Notes under the pieces: model-generated
The model's input: the letters and a program-made list of their open reading frames with translations, nothing else
What the model was told of the DNA's origin: nothing
The model's database searches: none
Part shown: positions 27,576-36,051 of the stretch, in pieces
Numbering within the stretch: position 1 is the stretch's first letter
How the letters are laid out: each line of letters opens with the position of its first letter
NCBI RefSeq assembly: GCF_900103135.1
Contig: NZ_FNGO01000015.1
Coordinates: 1-64,000 of the forward strand
Reading direction: 5' to 3'
Source of the DNA: Halarsenatibacter silvermanii
Lineage (GTDB): Bacteria > Bacillota > Halanaerobiia > Halanaerobiales > Halarsenatibacteraceae
DNA: 64,000 nucleotides
Translations under genes and position numbers: made by a program

Positions 27576-28322
27576 TTATCCTGCTCCTTTCTCCAGCAGA
27601 TGTGAGTTGTTTTTATTGATTATTATCGAGGAGAGATAGTCCACTTCATCCGCTTTTACCTTTTCCAGATCGGTTACAATCCTCTCTCCTTTCTGGCCAT
27701 AACGGCTGACGAAAACCGCTCTATCCTGCAGCTCCATTTTTGCAAGCTTTTTCTTGATATCAGCAAAACTTTGGGAAACTTTCAGCAGCACGATAGTTTC
27801 GAAGTTTTTGACTATCTTTTCCAGCTCATCAGAGCCGGCAGGTCCATCTCTGCCGCTCGGAACAACAGCCAGCTTTTCATCTCCCCGCACCAGAGGCAGG
27901 TTAAGACAGCTGCTGCAGCCTGTAACTGCTGTCACTCCGGGAACAGTCTCCACTTCGAAATTTTCTTCGCAGCTCTGAAGTTCCTCCAGGAGATAGATAT
28001 AGGTGCTGTAAAGCAGAGGATCTCCCAGGGTGATAAAGGCCACATCCAGACCGGATTTCAGATGCCGGCGGACCTGAAGGCCTGCTTTATGCCAGGCAGA
28101 TTTTAGTTTTTCTTCATCATCGGTCATGGGAAATTCCAGCGGCTCGATCTTACCGCTTATATCCACAGCCTGCCGGGCTATCTGCAGTGCCAGGCTTTCC
28201 TTTTCTGATGAGGAAGTGGCGGGGCAGATGATCCCGGCGCTTCTCAAAATTTTACAGGCCGCAAGAGTCAGCTGATCGGGATCTCCCGGCCCCACTCCAA
28301 CTCCGTAAAGTTTTCCCTTCAT
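27576..28322 (-). CDS. cbiL: Precorrin-2 / cobalt-factor II C20-methyltransferase
   Basis: 248-residue SAM methyltransferase. LYGVGVGPGDPDQLTLAACK, IICPATSSSEKESLALQIAR, FITLGDPLLYSTYIYLLEEL and VPGVTAVTGCSSCLNLPLVR fit the CbiL/CobI family. It performs the C20 methylation straight after cobalt insertion. The start overlaps the cbiT stop by four bases. Confidence 0.93.
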   Translation of the reverse strand: MKGKLYGVGVGPGDPDQLTLAACKILRSAGIICPATSSSEKESLALQIARQAVDISGKIEPLEFPMTDDEEKLKSAWHKAGLQVRRHLKSGLDVAFITLGDPLLYSTYIYLLEELQSCEENFEVETVPGVTAVTGCSSCLNLPLVRGDEKLAVVPSGRDGPAGSDELEKIVKNFETIVLLKVSQSFADIKKKLAKMELQDRAVFVSRYGQKGERIVTDLEKVKADEVDYLSSIIINKNNSHLLEKGAG

Positions 28323-28957
28323 AATTTATGCGATTCTCCTTCAGCTTCAGATTTTTCTCCGCGCAGGCCGCAGATAACATGGACGGGATTGAGCCCCTCG
28401 AACATATGATAACTGCCCAGGGGGTTGGCCCGGGCGCACTGAACCTGGCTTATTTCCAGCCTGTATCCCCTTGATTTTAGTTCCCTGCGGGCATTACAGA
28501 GAGTATCTATTGTAACAGCATTTATCACCAGACAACCTCCGGGTTTGAGCCTCTCATCAGCAGCCTCTATTATCCCCGCCAGATTGCCTCCGCTGCCGCC
28601 GATAAATACCCTGTCTGGCGCGGCCAGACCTTCTAAAACTTCCGGAGCCTCACCAGAAACGATCTCGATATTTTTCGCCCCGAACTTTTCGGAGTTTTTC
28701 CTTATCAGTTCAAGGCCTTCGTCCTGGCGTTCTATCGCGATAACTTTTCCATCCTCCTCAACCATCAGGGCAGCTTCGACGGTCAGCGATCCGCTGCCAG
28801 CTCCTACATCCCAGACGATATGGCCGGCAGCCAGTCTGAGCGAAGAAAGGGTCACGGCTCTGATTTCGCGTTTGGTCATGGGAATTTCTCCCCGAATAAA
28901 TTTATCATCCGGTATTCCCGGCGTCCGGTAGGGCCATCCCTCCGAGGATTTATTCAT
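28319..28957 (-). CDS. cbiT: Cobalt-precorrin-6B C15-methyltransferase (decarboxylating)
   Basis: 212 residues with a Rossmann-type methyltransferase fold, unlike the other Cbi methylases. PMTKREIRAVTLSSLRL and VWDVGAGSGSLTVEAAL are the family hallmarks, with FIGGSGGNLAGII later on. It methylates C15 and decarboxylates the C12 side chain. It pairs with the separate cbiE gene (overlap of eight bases); in the aerobic pathway the two are fused as CobL. Confidence 0.93.
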   Translation of the reverse strand: MNKSSEGWPYRTPGIPDDKFIRGEIPMTKREIRAVTLSSLRLAAGHIVWDVGAGSGSLTVEAALMVEEDGKVIAIERQDEGLELIRKNSEKFGAKNIEIVSGEAPEVLEGLAAPDRVFIGGSGGNLAGIIEAADERLKPGGCLVINAVTIDTLCNARRELKSRGYRLEISQVQCARANPLGSYHMFEGLNPVHVICGLRGEKSEAEGESHKL

Positions 28958-29588
28958 CAGCTATCACCATCACATTTAAATGAGAAAAATCATTGTCTTC
29001 GAGTTGAGAGAGTTTATACCAGGCAGTCCTCTCCTCCGGATAGGAGAGATTTTCTGCCACAAAAATCTGAAGTTCCGGGTCAACTCCCTTTTCGATGAGA
29101 TAGCTGCCTATCCGGGCAGGCGAATACTCCTCGTCAGTAAAAATTCCGATCTTAGCCCGGCTTTTTACCAGCTCCAGCAGCTCTTCCAGATTATCGCGGC
29201 CATGCAGGCTGACAAAACGAACATCCTGCCAGCCAAGGCCGGCCCGGGCCAGCCCCAGCTGCATGGCGCTGATGCCGGGTATTATTTCCAGGTTCTCTCC
29301 GGAAAAATGCTTTTTGAGATAACCGGCCAGACTGTAAAGACCCGGATCTCCGGTAACAAGGACCATCACCTTTTTCTGCCTGCGGCTGCGGTCGATCAAA
29401 TTTTTGGTGGCTTCCAGGTTAGAGCTCAGTTCGTGTTTTTCTGCTTCCAGACCGGCAAAGAGTTTTAGAGCCCGGGAACTTCCGACCAGAATATCGGCCT
29501 CCCTGGCCTTTCTTCTGGTTACAGGCAGCAGATATTCCCTGCTTCCCGGTCCCACACCGGCTATGACTATACTTCTCTCGTTATTCAT
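28950..29588 (-). CDS. cbiE: Cobalt-precorrin-7 C5-methyltransferase
   Basis: 212 residues. IAGVGPGSREYLLPVTRRKA, ADILVGSSRALKLF, LVTGDPGLYSLAGYL and IPGISAMQLGLARAGL match CbiE, the C5 methyltransferase that acts after CbiT. It overlaps cbiD by eight bases and cbiT by eight. Confidence 0.93.
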   Translation of the reverse strand: MNNERSIVIAGVGPGSREYLLPVTRRKAREADILVGSSRALKLFAGLEAEKHELSSNLEATKNLIDRSRRQKKVMVLVTGDPGLYSLAGYLKKHFSGENLEIIPGISAMQLGLARAGLGWQDVRFVSLHGRDNLEELLELVKSRAKIGIFTDEEYSPARIGSYLIEKGVDPELQIFVAENLSYPEERTAWYKLSQLEDNDFSHLNVMVIADE

Positions 29589-30735
29589 CGGCTAGCTCCC
29601 TCGCCCCCTCTAAATTGTCGAGCAGCGAAATACCGCCAGCGCTGCCCAGCAGACCGGTTCGCATAGAAAAAATAACAGCTCCGATCTTCAGATCGCATCC
29701 GCAGCGCTGTCCGGCTCTTTCCACTATCTTTTCGGCCAGCAGCGGATAAACCTCCTGCAGATCTTCGCGTTCGATAATTTCGGCTGCCTCCTCGCTGGTG
29801 CCGCAGCTGAGAATTTCGCGCACATTTTGTGAGCCCAATCCCAGCGAAGCGCTGTAAGCGGCCAGAGTCTCCAGGCGGGCATCGGCGGTGCTGCTGTGGG
29901 TGTTGAAAACCCCCGCTGCAACTTTTACCAGCTTGCCCAGCTGGCCTATGAGCAAAATTTCCTCTAAATCCTCCTCACAGCTCTTTTCCAGCATAAAACC
30001 CACAAAATTACTCATTCTGATAATGATATCTTCGGCAAATCCCAGATCCAGAGCTTTATCCCGGCTGTAATTGCCGAAAACCAGCACCACTTTTTTCCTG
30101 CCCCGGGCGGCGGCCTGGCTCAACTCAAGAGCCAGCGATTCTCGATAGGCTTTATCTGACATCGGTTCGACCAGGCCGGAAGTTCCCAGAATCGAAATAC
30201 CCCCTTCAATACCCAGCCGGGGATTGAAAGTCTGACGGGTCAACTCCTCTCCTCCCGGAGCAGAAACTATAACCCGGCAGCCGGTTTGGCCCAGAATATT
30301 CTCAACCTGTTCTGTAATCATCTGCCTGGGCACCGGGTTTATGGCCGGCTCTCCCGGATCAACAGGAAGTCCCGGCTCGGTCACCGTCCCCACACCTGAA
30401 CCTGCTTCGATCGCTGTTATCTCATTGTCGGAACATAGCTCTAACCGAACAGCTATCTCAAGCCCGTCGGTGATATCGGGATCATCGCCTGCATCTTTGA
30501 TTATCGAAGCCCGGGCTGTTTCGGCCGAAAAATCGGCGTCGGCCAGCTCCAATTCCAGCCTGATCCCGGCGGGAGTATCTATCTCAACCCTATCATATCT
30601 CTGCTGATCTCTGATCATTAAAGCTGCAGCCCGAGCAGCGGCTGCGGCGGCACTGCCGGTAGTGAAACCTTTTTTAAGATCCCGATCTCTATTTTCTTCG
30701 GCCAAATTGGTTTTTCTCTCCCGATCCATGCACAC
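29581..30735 (-). CDS. cbiD: Cobalt-precorrin-5B C1-methyltransferase
   Basis: 384 residues. DLKKGFTTGSAAAAAARAAA is the unmistakable N-terminal CbiD motif, followed by IDTPAG, KDAGDDPDITDGLEI, GSGVGTVTEPGLPVDPGEPAINP and GTSGLVEPMSDKAY. It methylates C1 in the anaerobic corrin pathway and has no relation in sequence to the other Cbi methylases. About 16 extra residues precede the conserved region, so the exact start may be slightly downstream. Confidence 0.95.
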   Translation of the reverse strand: MCMDRERKTNLAEENRDRDLKKGFTTGSAAAAAARAAALMIRDQQRYDRVEIDTPAGIRLELELADADFSAETARASIIKDAGDDPDITDGLEIAVRLELCSDNEITAIEAGSGVGTVTEPGLPVDPGEPAINPVPRQMITEQVENILGQTGCRVIVSAPGGEELTRQTFNPRLGIEGGISILGTSGLVEPMSDKAYRESLALELSQAAARGRKKVVLVFGNYSRDKALDLGFAEDIIIRMSNFVGFMLEKSCEEDLEEILLIGQLGKLVKVAAGVFNTHSSTADARLETLAAYSASLGLGSQNVREILSCGTSEEAAEIIEREDLQEVYPLLAEKIVERAGQRCGCDLKIGAVIFSMRTGLLGSAGGISLLDNLEGARELADE

Positions 30736-30768
30736 TCACCCCAGATTTTCAGACTTCAGCCTGCCATT

Positions 30769-31383
30769 TTACAGGTAAATGAGAGCGTTAATAGCAGCTG
30801 CGGCAGCAGCTGTGCCTCCCTTCTTGCCTCTGATGGTGATATGCGGTGCAGCAAGCTTCTCCAGTTCATTTTTGGCTTCAGCAGCTCCGACCAATCCCAC
30901 CGGAGTGCCGATTATCAGAGCAGGATCAGCCTTGCCTGCCCTCACCAAATTTATCAATTCAATCAAAGCTGTGGGCGCGTTACCGATAACGTATATGCTC
31001 TCTCCGGTCTTTTCGGCCGCCTTTCTCATGGCCATCATGGAGCGGGTGATGCCGGCATCTTCAGCTTTATTGCGTACATCTTCGTCGGCTATAAAACATT
31101 CCACACTATAACCCAGATCATCGCTGAGTCGGGTGCTGACTCCTGACCTGAGCATATTGACATCTGTGATGATGCGGGCTCCTTTCTCCAGGGCCTTTCT
31201 GCCTTCCTCCACAGCATTTTCCGAGAAGACTGTGACCTCGCTGATGTCAAAATCAGCTGTGGCATGAACTATTCGATAGACTATTTCGCGCTCCTTTTCT
31301 GGCAGCTCTCGGCCCTGAAGAACTTCTTCTATGATCTCAAAGCTTTTATTTTGAATTTTTTCGGGATCAGTTATCAGTTCCAC
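30769..31383 (-). CDS. cbiC: Cobalt-precorrin-8 methylmutase
   Basis: 204 residues. YRIVHATADFDI carries the catalytic histidine. VNMLRSGVSTRL, GNAPTALIELINLV, ALIIGTPVGLVGAAEAK and RGKKGGTAAAAAAINALI complete the family pattern. It moves a methyl group from C11 to C12 to give cobyrinic acid. The start lies in the end of cbiX (overlap of ten bases). Confidence 0.95.
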   Translation of the reverse strand: MELITDPEKIQNKSFEIIEEVLQGRELPEKEREIVYRIVHATADFDISEVTVFSENAVEEGRKALEKGARIITDVNMLRSGVSTRLSDDLGYSVECFIADEDVRNKAEDAGITRSMMAMRKAAEKTGESIYVIGNAPTALIELINLVRAGKADPALIIGTPVGLVGAAEAKNELEKLAAPHITIRGKKGGTAAAAAAINALIYL

Positions 31384-31751
31384 TCATTTACCCCTTTCCA
31401 TCTATCAACTATAATATCGACCAGCCTGCTGTCATCCCCTATTATATCCCCGATACTGAACTCTATTCCGGGATATTTTTCGGCCAGCTCATCGACCTGA
31501 GCGGGTATATCCTCCTGGACGTGAATCCCCGGAAATAAGAAGAGAGGTAAAATTACTATCTTTTCGATTCCATCTCCGGCTAATTCTGCCACCCTTTCTT
31601 CTAAAGTGGGGTTGGTTAACTCCATAGCAGCTCCTTCTACGCGCTGATCTTCCAGCCGCCTGTCGAGCTTATCGATCAGATTATAAAACATTTTATTTGA
31701 CTTATCAGCTCTGCTTCCGTGTCCCAGCACAATTATTCCGGTCTCACTCAT
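31374..31751 (-). CDS. cbiX: Small sirohydrochlorin cobaltochelatase (CbiX-S type)
   Basis: 125 residues, the short single-domain form most often seen in archaea. VLGHGSRADKSN holds the metal/substrate histidine near residue 10, and ILPLFLFPGIHVQEDIP holds the second one near residue 75. It inserts cobalt into sirohydrochlorin and begins the anaerobic corrin pathway. As the first gene after the riboswitch, it commits precursor to cobalamin. AGGAGG lies about eleven bases before the ATG. Iron or nickel chelation by relatives is possible, but the cbi context argues for cobalt. Confidence 0.92.
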   Translation of the reverse strand: MSETGIIVLGHGSRADKSNKMFYNLIDKLDRRLEDQRVEGAAMELTNPTLEERVAELAGDGIEKIVILPLFLFPGIHVQEDIPAQVDELAEKYPGIEFSIGDIIGDDSRLVDIIVDRWKGVNEWN

Positions 31752-31873
31752 TTTTACAATAGCCTCCTCTCAAATTGTCGAAATGAAATTCAGCTTCATC
31801 CCTCCGCGGCAGTTCCGCGCACAAATAAAAAAGCGCCCCCTTCTCCACAGGATGGACGCGGGGCTAAATGCAG

Positions 31874-31914
31874 AAAAAAACAGCCTACATCTCCTGCCGG
31901 CGAAGGTCAGTAGG
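31874..31914 (-). terminator. Expression-platform terminator of the cobalamin riboswitch
   Basis: On the minus strand CCTAC (31914-31910 side) pairs with GTAGG (31888-31884 side), with an inner CCT/AGG pair, then CTGTTTTTTT. It follows the aptamer directly and lies before cbiX, as expected for cobalamin-triggered termination. Confidence 0.7.
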
Positions 31915-31924
31915 TTGGTTACAT

Positions 31925-32105
31925 CTTTTTCTCAGGCAGGTCTTCTGACTTCCGTTTTACAGCCGGGTCAAACCTTCCCCTGAATACACCAACCGGGTGG
32001 CAGACATAAAACCCGACCCAACGGTTACAGCGGCGGGCCCGTTCAGGTTTTTCACCTGATTCCCTATTCTCCCTCAGCCTTAGCTGATGGCACCTGAGAT
32101 ATAAA
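31925..32105 (-). ncRNA. Cobalamin (B12) riboswitch
   Basis: On the minus strand the leader contains the hallmark B12 box GTCAGAAGACCTGCCTG (at 31949-31933). The conserved core is also there: GCCGCTGTAACCG, GTCTGCCACCCGG and GTGAAAAACCTGAACGGG, in the proper order. It precedes cbiX. With the terminator at 31874-31914 it should switch off the following genes when adenosylcobalamin or a related form is abundant. Confidence 0.93.
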
Positions 32106-32344
32106 ATTCGCCTGGTCATCTATATAATCATGTTTGCCTCTCTAATATTTGTTTAAAGACTCAGGTATAAACTCCTCTTTTAACCCAGCGGATACATCCC
32201 GCCAGGTAAAATTACAGGAAAATTGTAAAATGGATTACTGTAAATTTTCCTGTTTTCAGGCATAATTCAAAACTGCAGCCGGTTATAACCGGATAAACTC
32301 CCCTACTGCTGTCCCGCCCTCCCCGGGCGGGAATTTTTTACTTT
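32106..32344. other. Intergenic region with three palindromic elements
   Basis: It must contain the promoter of the riboswitch transcript, but no clear -35/-10 pair stands out. It holds a perfect inverted repeat ACAGGAAAATT (32214-32224) / AATTTTCCTGT (32243-32253), a perfect 14-base palindrome CCGGTTATAACCGG (32279-32292) that could be an operator, and a GC-rich hairpin followed by T residues on the plus strand (32313-32339). Confidence 0.6.
32313..32339 (+). terminator. Intrinsic terminator on the plus strand without a known upstream gene
   Basis: CCCGCCC (32313-32319) pairs with GGGCGGG (32325-32331), followed by AATTTTTT. The T run is on the plus strand only, but the neighbouring genes on both sides are on the minus strand. 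It may end a small plus-strand RNA, or form a transcript-end stem for the minus-strand 92-residue gene. Confidence 0.55.
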
Positions 32345-32623
32345 TTAGGTGTGATCAAAATAGTCATCCTCTACAAAGTCCTGAATTTCTCCCTCTCTAA
32401 AACTTTCCTCTCTGGCCCCCGCGACCTCCTCTTCGTTATCATCAAGGTCAGCTCCTTCTTCTCTCTCCTCCAGCTCGCGTTCGATATCGTTGAGAAGATT
32501 GACTATCTCTTCCAGCTGAAAATAAAGATCATCCTGTTCCATATCCAGCTGTTCCAGTACCTTTTCCAGTTCAATGCGGCCATCTCTAACCATATAAACC
32601 AGCGATCTTTCCTCTCTCATCAT
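32345..32623 (-). CDS. Small, very acidic hypothetical protein
   Basis: 92 residues, not recognised. It starts MMREERSLVYMVRDGRIELE and is predicted to be helical up to about residue 55, with a heptad-like run (LEQLDMEQDDLYFQLEEIVN) that could form a coiled coil. The C-terminal 40 residues are almost all Asp, Glu and a few small residues. There is no membrane segment. A CGGGAG site lies before the ATG. Such composition fits a cytoplasmic protein of a salt-adapted organism. It stands alone between the riboswitch and the MFS gene; function unknown. Confidence 0.55.
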   Translation of the reverse strand: MMREERSLVYMVRDGRIELEKVLEQLDMEQDDLYFQLEEIVNLLNDIERELEEREEGADLDDNEEEVAGAREESFREGEIQDFVEDDYFDHT

Positions 32624-32877
32624 GGTCTTTGCTCCCGGAGGAACTCCCCCCCTTCTCTGAATTTATATTCGCATTCTTATCTTCGTGGTTTAGATTATAA
32701 CACAGTTTACCCTCTGTTAGAAATAAGGGGCTGACAAAACAATATTAATCAGTTATAATGTGTTCTGATGGTATTCTATCATAACAAGAGAATTCTGCAA
32801 ACATCATCCGAATATACTGGTAAATAGAATTGCTGCAGGATGAGTTTTTTAGCAGTCCGGAAAGGAGATGCCAAAAC

Positions 32878-34149
32878 ATGTTCAACTTTTTTATCAACGG
32901 CCTCAAGGAAAAACTCCAGCCTCTCAAGCTGAAATTTCTGGGACTTCTGGCCGGCGGTTACATAGCTTCCTTTGTCAGTGTGCAGGGCATTCAGGCTCTC
33001 ATGCCATTTATCCGCAGAGAATTTGCCATCTCTCGCACCCAGGCCGGCCTCTACTCGACCGTATTTTTTATATCGGCCACCGCTGTCGCACTTTTCAGCG
33101 GAAACATCGTCGATAAAATCGGCTCCCGGACCGGTCTTCTTATCGGGCTTTACAGCATGGGCGGGCTGTTTATATTTCAGGGGGCCGCTCCCGTTTACGG
33201 TCTGCTGCTGGTGCTGGGATTATTGACCGGTCTGGGATTCAGCATTATTACACCGGCTGTAAATAAGGCGGTGATGATCGAAGTAGAACCATCCCATAGA
33301 GCTGTCTCTATGGGTATTATGCATTCGGGCAGCGGAGTCGGAGGCTTTGTGGGTGCAGCTATTCTGCCCGCCCTGGCTGGCTTCATAGGGTGGCGTCTAT
33401 CGATTATTCTGGCGGGCATCATCAGTTTACTTATCGGTCTGATAGTTCAGCGTTATTTACAGGTCTCCAGTCTCGAAGAAAAAGATGAGGAAAATTCTTC
33501 CGGAAAAAGTTTTTCCCGCCAGCTCTATCGCGTTCTCAGCAACCGCCAGTTAATGCTGGCCTCGGGGCTGGGAGTAGTTTTCGGCCTGGCAGTCGGTGCA
33601 ATTCCGGCTCATTATACACTGTATTTAACCATGGATTTAAACTTTTCCGAGGCCGCCGCCGGACTCGCACTCGGAGTTGTGCAGATCGGAGGAGTCGTGG
33701 GTCGCATTTTCTGGGGATGGTTGAGCGATATTCCCTTTAAAGGCGACCGCAAAAATACCTTCCTCGTCATCATGATAACAATCGTTATATTAAATCTCAC
33801 CAGCGCTTTTGCAGGCAGCCTGCTGGGCTCGAGTCTGCTTTTGATGATGCTCTTATCATTTATGCTGGGAGTTTCCGCCCTGGGGTGGAGCGGACTATTT
33901 TTTACCGTGGTCAGCGAAAGAGCCACAGCCGAACAGACAGGCATGGCCTCCGGCATGGCGCTGGTATTTCTGCGCCTGGGCGTTGTCATCGGGCCTGCTA
34001 TCTTCGGTCTGCTGGGAGATTATTTCGACCATTACCGCTACAGCTGGCTGCTTTTGACAGTGCTCGTGCTAATTTCGGGCTCCATATATTACATTCTTCA
34101 AAGCCGACAGGACAGGAAAAGAGCTGAAGCCAGCGGCGCCGACAGCTGA
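32878..34149 (+). CDS. Major facilitator superfamily transporter
   Basis: 423 residues with about twelve hydrophobic segments. The N-terminal half has SRTQAGLYSTVFFISATAVA and VDKIGSRTGLLIGL (the MFS loop 2-3 motif). GWRLSIILAGIISLLIGLI follows helix 5, and the second half has GRIFWGWLSDIPFKGDRKN as the matching loop. The substrate cannot be told; the family resembles nitrate/oxalate/organic-anion type carriers only loosely. The ATG at 32878 follows AAAGGAGA. Its plus-strand orientation is head-on to replication. It is convergent with mobB with only 18 bases between the stops. Confidence 0.85.
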   Translation: MFNFFINGLKEKLQPLKLKFLGLLAGGYIASFVSVQGIQALMPFIRREFAISRTQAGLYSTVFFISATAVALFSGNIVDKIGSRTGLLIGLYSMGGLFIFQGAAPVYGLLLVLGLLTGLGFSIITPAVNKAVMIEVEPSHRAVSMGIMHSGSGVGGFVGAAILPALAGFIGWRLSIILAGIISLLIGLIVQRYLQVSSLEEKDEENSSGKSFSRQLYRVLSNRQLMLASGLGVVFGLAVGAIPAHYTLYLTMDLNFSEAAAGLALGVVQIGGVVGRIFWGWLSDIPFKGDRKNTFLVIMITIVILNLTSAFAGSLLGSSLLLMMLLSFMLGVSALGWSGLFFTVVSERATAEQTGMASGMALVFLRLGVVIGPAIFGLLGDYFDHYRYSWLLLTVLVLISGSIYYILQSRQDRKRAEASGADS

Positions 34150-34167
34150 TCTGAAAGCAAAAATGAT

Positions 34168-34686
34168 CTAAGCCGGCAAAAACTCTTTTACCAGCAGCTC
34201 GGCCACCCTGGTCACCTCTTCTTCGGAGAAAATCTCGTTTTCATCGCAGTCATCACACTCTTCATTTATAACTGTTGTAAGCAGATCATCCTCCTCTTCG
34301 CTGCAGAGCGGGCCATCATGTTCGGCCGGTCTGTATATTTCGACCTTGGGTTTATCGCCGGATTTGTATCCCTCCGTCAGAGCTATATCTATTCCCTCCA
34401 GATATTTATCCCGCAGCTCGTCCAGTTCTCTTTCCTCCTCGACATCTTTTATCAGAGCCAGTTTCCAGGGGGAGGATATCAACACCAGTTCAGCACCGGC
34501 CTGCTTGTGTCGCCAGGTATCCTTGCCAGGCCGATCTATATCAAAACCGTGCACATCGTGTTTGATTGTGCCCACTTTGCAGCCCATCTCCTCCAGGCGC
34601 GGTATTAGTTTTTCCAGAAACAAAGTCTTGCCGCTCCCACTCTTACCCACTACCGAAACTATCGGAACTTTCCTGGCTGCTGTCAT
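34168..34686 (-). CDS. mobB: Molybdopterin-guanine dinucleotide biosynthesis adaptor MobB
   Basis: 172 residues. The P-loop VVGKSGSGKTLF is near residue 12, followed by GTIKHDVHGFDIDRPGKDTWRH, a typical MobB segment, and LTEGYKSGDKPKVEIYR. It binds GTP and assists MobA in attaching GMP to molybdopterin. The C-terminal end is strongly acidic. The ATG at 34686 has AGGAGG eight bases away, so a longer frame to 34728 is rejected. It follows mobA by 67 bases. Confidence 0.9.
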   Translation of the reverse strand: MTAARKVPIVSVVGKSGSGKTLFLEKLIPRLEEMGCKVGTIKHDVHGFDIDRPGKDTWRHKQAGAELVLISSPWKLALIKDVEEERELDELRDKYLEGIDIALTEGYKSGDKPKVEIYRPAEHDGPLCSEEEDDLLTTVINEECDDCDENEIFSEEEVTRVAELLVKEFLPA

Positions 34687-34753
34687 AATTTTTGCCTCCT
34701 GTAAATGTATTAAAATCCGGCATATCAAAACTCAGTTCATATTGGAGTTCATT

Positions 34754-35368
34754 TCAACGGCCGAAAACCTCAAAATATCGGGGCAGGATATTCTCACGGG
34801 CTTTTTTAAGCTCTTCCCGGGTGTTGATGTTATAAAAAAGGTATTTAAAATCGAGTTTATTGTAAATAAATTCTTTATCGAATTTTTCAATCTCAACCCG
34901 GGAATAAAAGGTTATTATCTTTTTTTCCCCGGCCTCAACCATCTTTTCCACCGAAGGCAGGCAGCTTCTTCTGTAAACCGCAGCCAGCGGTTCGAGATAG
35001 CCGTCCTCATTTTCGGGAACCAGCCCCTCACTGCTGCACATATCCAGCATCAAATGGGCTGCTTCCGGGCTAAAAAAAGGCATATCACAGGCGAGAAAAA
35101 AATTTTTCTCTGATCGCGTATCCTCGAGGGCGGTCATAATACCTCCCAGCGGTCCGGCTTCATCGATATCCTCAATCACATCGGCATTATAGTTTTCAAA
35201 ATTTTTGCTATCTTTAGCCACTATTTTTATCTCATGACTTTTAAATTCTCGCCGAAAACGAGACAGTATGAATTCCAGCATCGTTTTATCTTCCGTCAAA
35301 AGTACATGGGGCTTATCCCCGTTCTCCATTCTGGTGCTGTTTCCGCCTGCCAGAATATATATACTCAC
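34754..35368 (-). CDS. mobA: Molybdenum cofactor guanylyltransferase MobA
   Basis: 204 residues. YILAGGNSTRMENGDK is the nucleotidyltransferase signature with the Lys that binds GTP. DIDEAGPLGGIMTAL and FFLACDMPFFSPEAA (metal-binding Asp) follow. It transfers GMP from GTP to Mo-molybdopterin, giving the cofactor of DMSO-reductase-type enzymes such as formate dehydrogenase or arsenate reductase. The start is GTG at 35368 with AAAGGGGA in front; the longer frame to 35491 is not supported. The pair mobA-mobB implies such enzymes elsewhere in the genome. Confidence 0.9.
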   Translation of the reverse strand: MSIYILAGGNSTRMENGDKPHVLLTEDKTMLEFILSRFRREFKSHEIKIVAKDSKNFENYNADVIEDIDEAGPLGGIMTALEDTRSEKNFFLACDMPFFSPEAAHLMLDMCSSEGLVPENEDGYLEPLAAVYRRSCLPSVEKMVEAGEKKIITFYSRVEIEKFDKEFIYNKLDFKYLFYNINTREELKKARENILPRYFEVFGR

Positions 35369-35527
35369 TTTTTGTCCCCTTTCTTTACATATGCCGGGAA
35401 TAACTGCCATTGATATAATTAGAACCTTCCCGATCCCGATTGGCCCGGGGAGGACGGGAAGGCTTCTTTTGGTTTTACCTGCTCTCCACAAGTTGAAGAT
35501 GTTGACCGGTCTTCGAAAAAAGGTATA

Positions 35528-35992
35528 TTACTCCTGCTCCTCATCTTTTTCACGGGGTACCACTTCGAGATTGATTTCGGCTGTGACATCTTCAAATAAT
35601 TTGACGATCAATGTATGTTCACCCAGTTCTTTGATGTTTTCTTCCATCTCTATATCACGCCGATCAATATTGTAGCCGGCTTCAGCCACAACTTCTTCTA
35701 TATCCTGAGTGGTTACCGATCCGAACAATCTATCCTGTTCTCCAGCTTTTACAGCTATCTCGAAAGTTTCATCAGAAAGCTCGTCGGCTGTTTTCTGAGC
35801 TTTTTGACGTCGCTCTTCTTTGCGGCGCTCGCGGGCCCGCTGCTTTTCCCTTATCTGCTGAATCTTTCCTTCTGTAGCCATCTCGGCCAGACCCTGAGGT
35901 ATTAGATAATTGCGTCCGTAACCATCGGCCACTTCAACTATTTCTCCGGCTTCTCCCAGATTTTCTACCTCTTCTTTCAGTATAATTTTCAA
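35528..35992 (-). CDS. rplI: 50S ribosomal protein L9
   Basis: 154 residues. The start MKIILKEEVENLGEAGEIVEV and DGYGRNYLIPQGLAEMAT are the L9 N-terminal rRNA-binding domain. A long charged helix follows (about 45-75) and then the C-terminal domain with GSVTTQDIEE. It extends somewhat past the usual 148 residues with an acidic tail. It follows the DUF2232 gene, as in other Firmicutes, but the expected gdpP and dnaB genes are not next to it. Confidence 0.96.
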   Translation of the reverse strand: MKIILKEEVENLGEAGEIVEVADGYGRNYLIPQGLAEMATEGKIQQIREKQRARERRKEERRQKAQKTADELSDETFEIAVKAGEQDRLFGSVTTQDIEEVVAEAGYNIDRRDIEMEENIKELGEHTLIVKLFEDVTAEINLEVVPREKDEEQE

Positions 35993-36051
35993 GATGAATC
36001 CTCCTCTCTGAGTAAATTAAACATGAATTTATCGGATCTAAATTTTTTCGG

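Noticed and set aside
32745-32927. 60-residue minus-strand frame overlapping the MFS start
   Set aside because: It overlaps the MFS ribosome site and N terminus and has no supporting signal.
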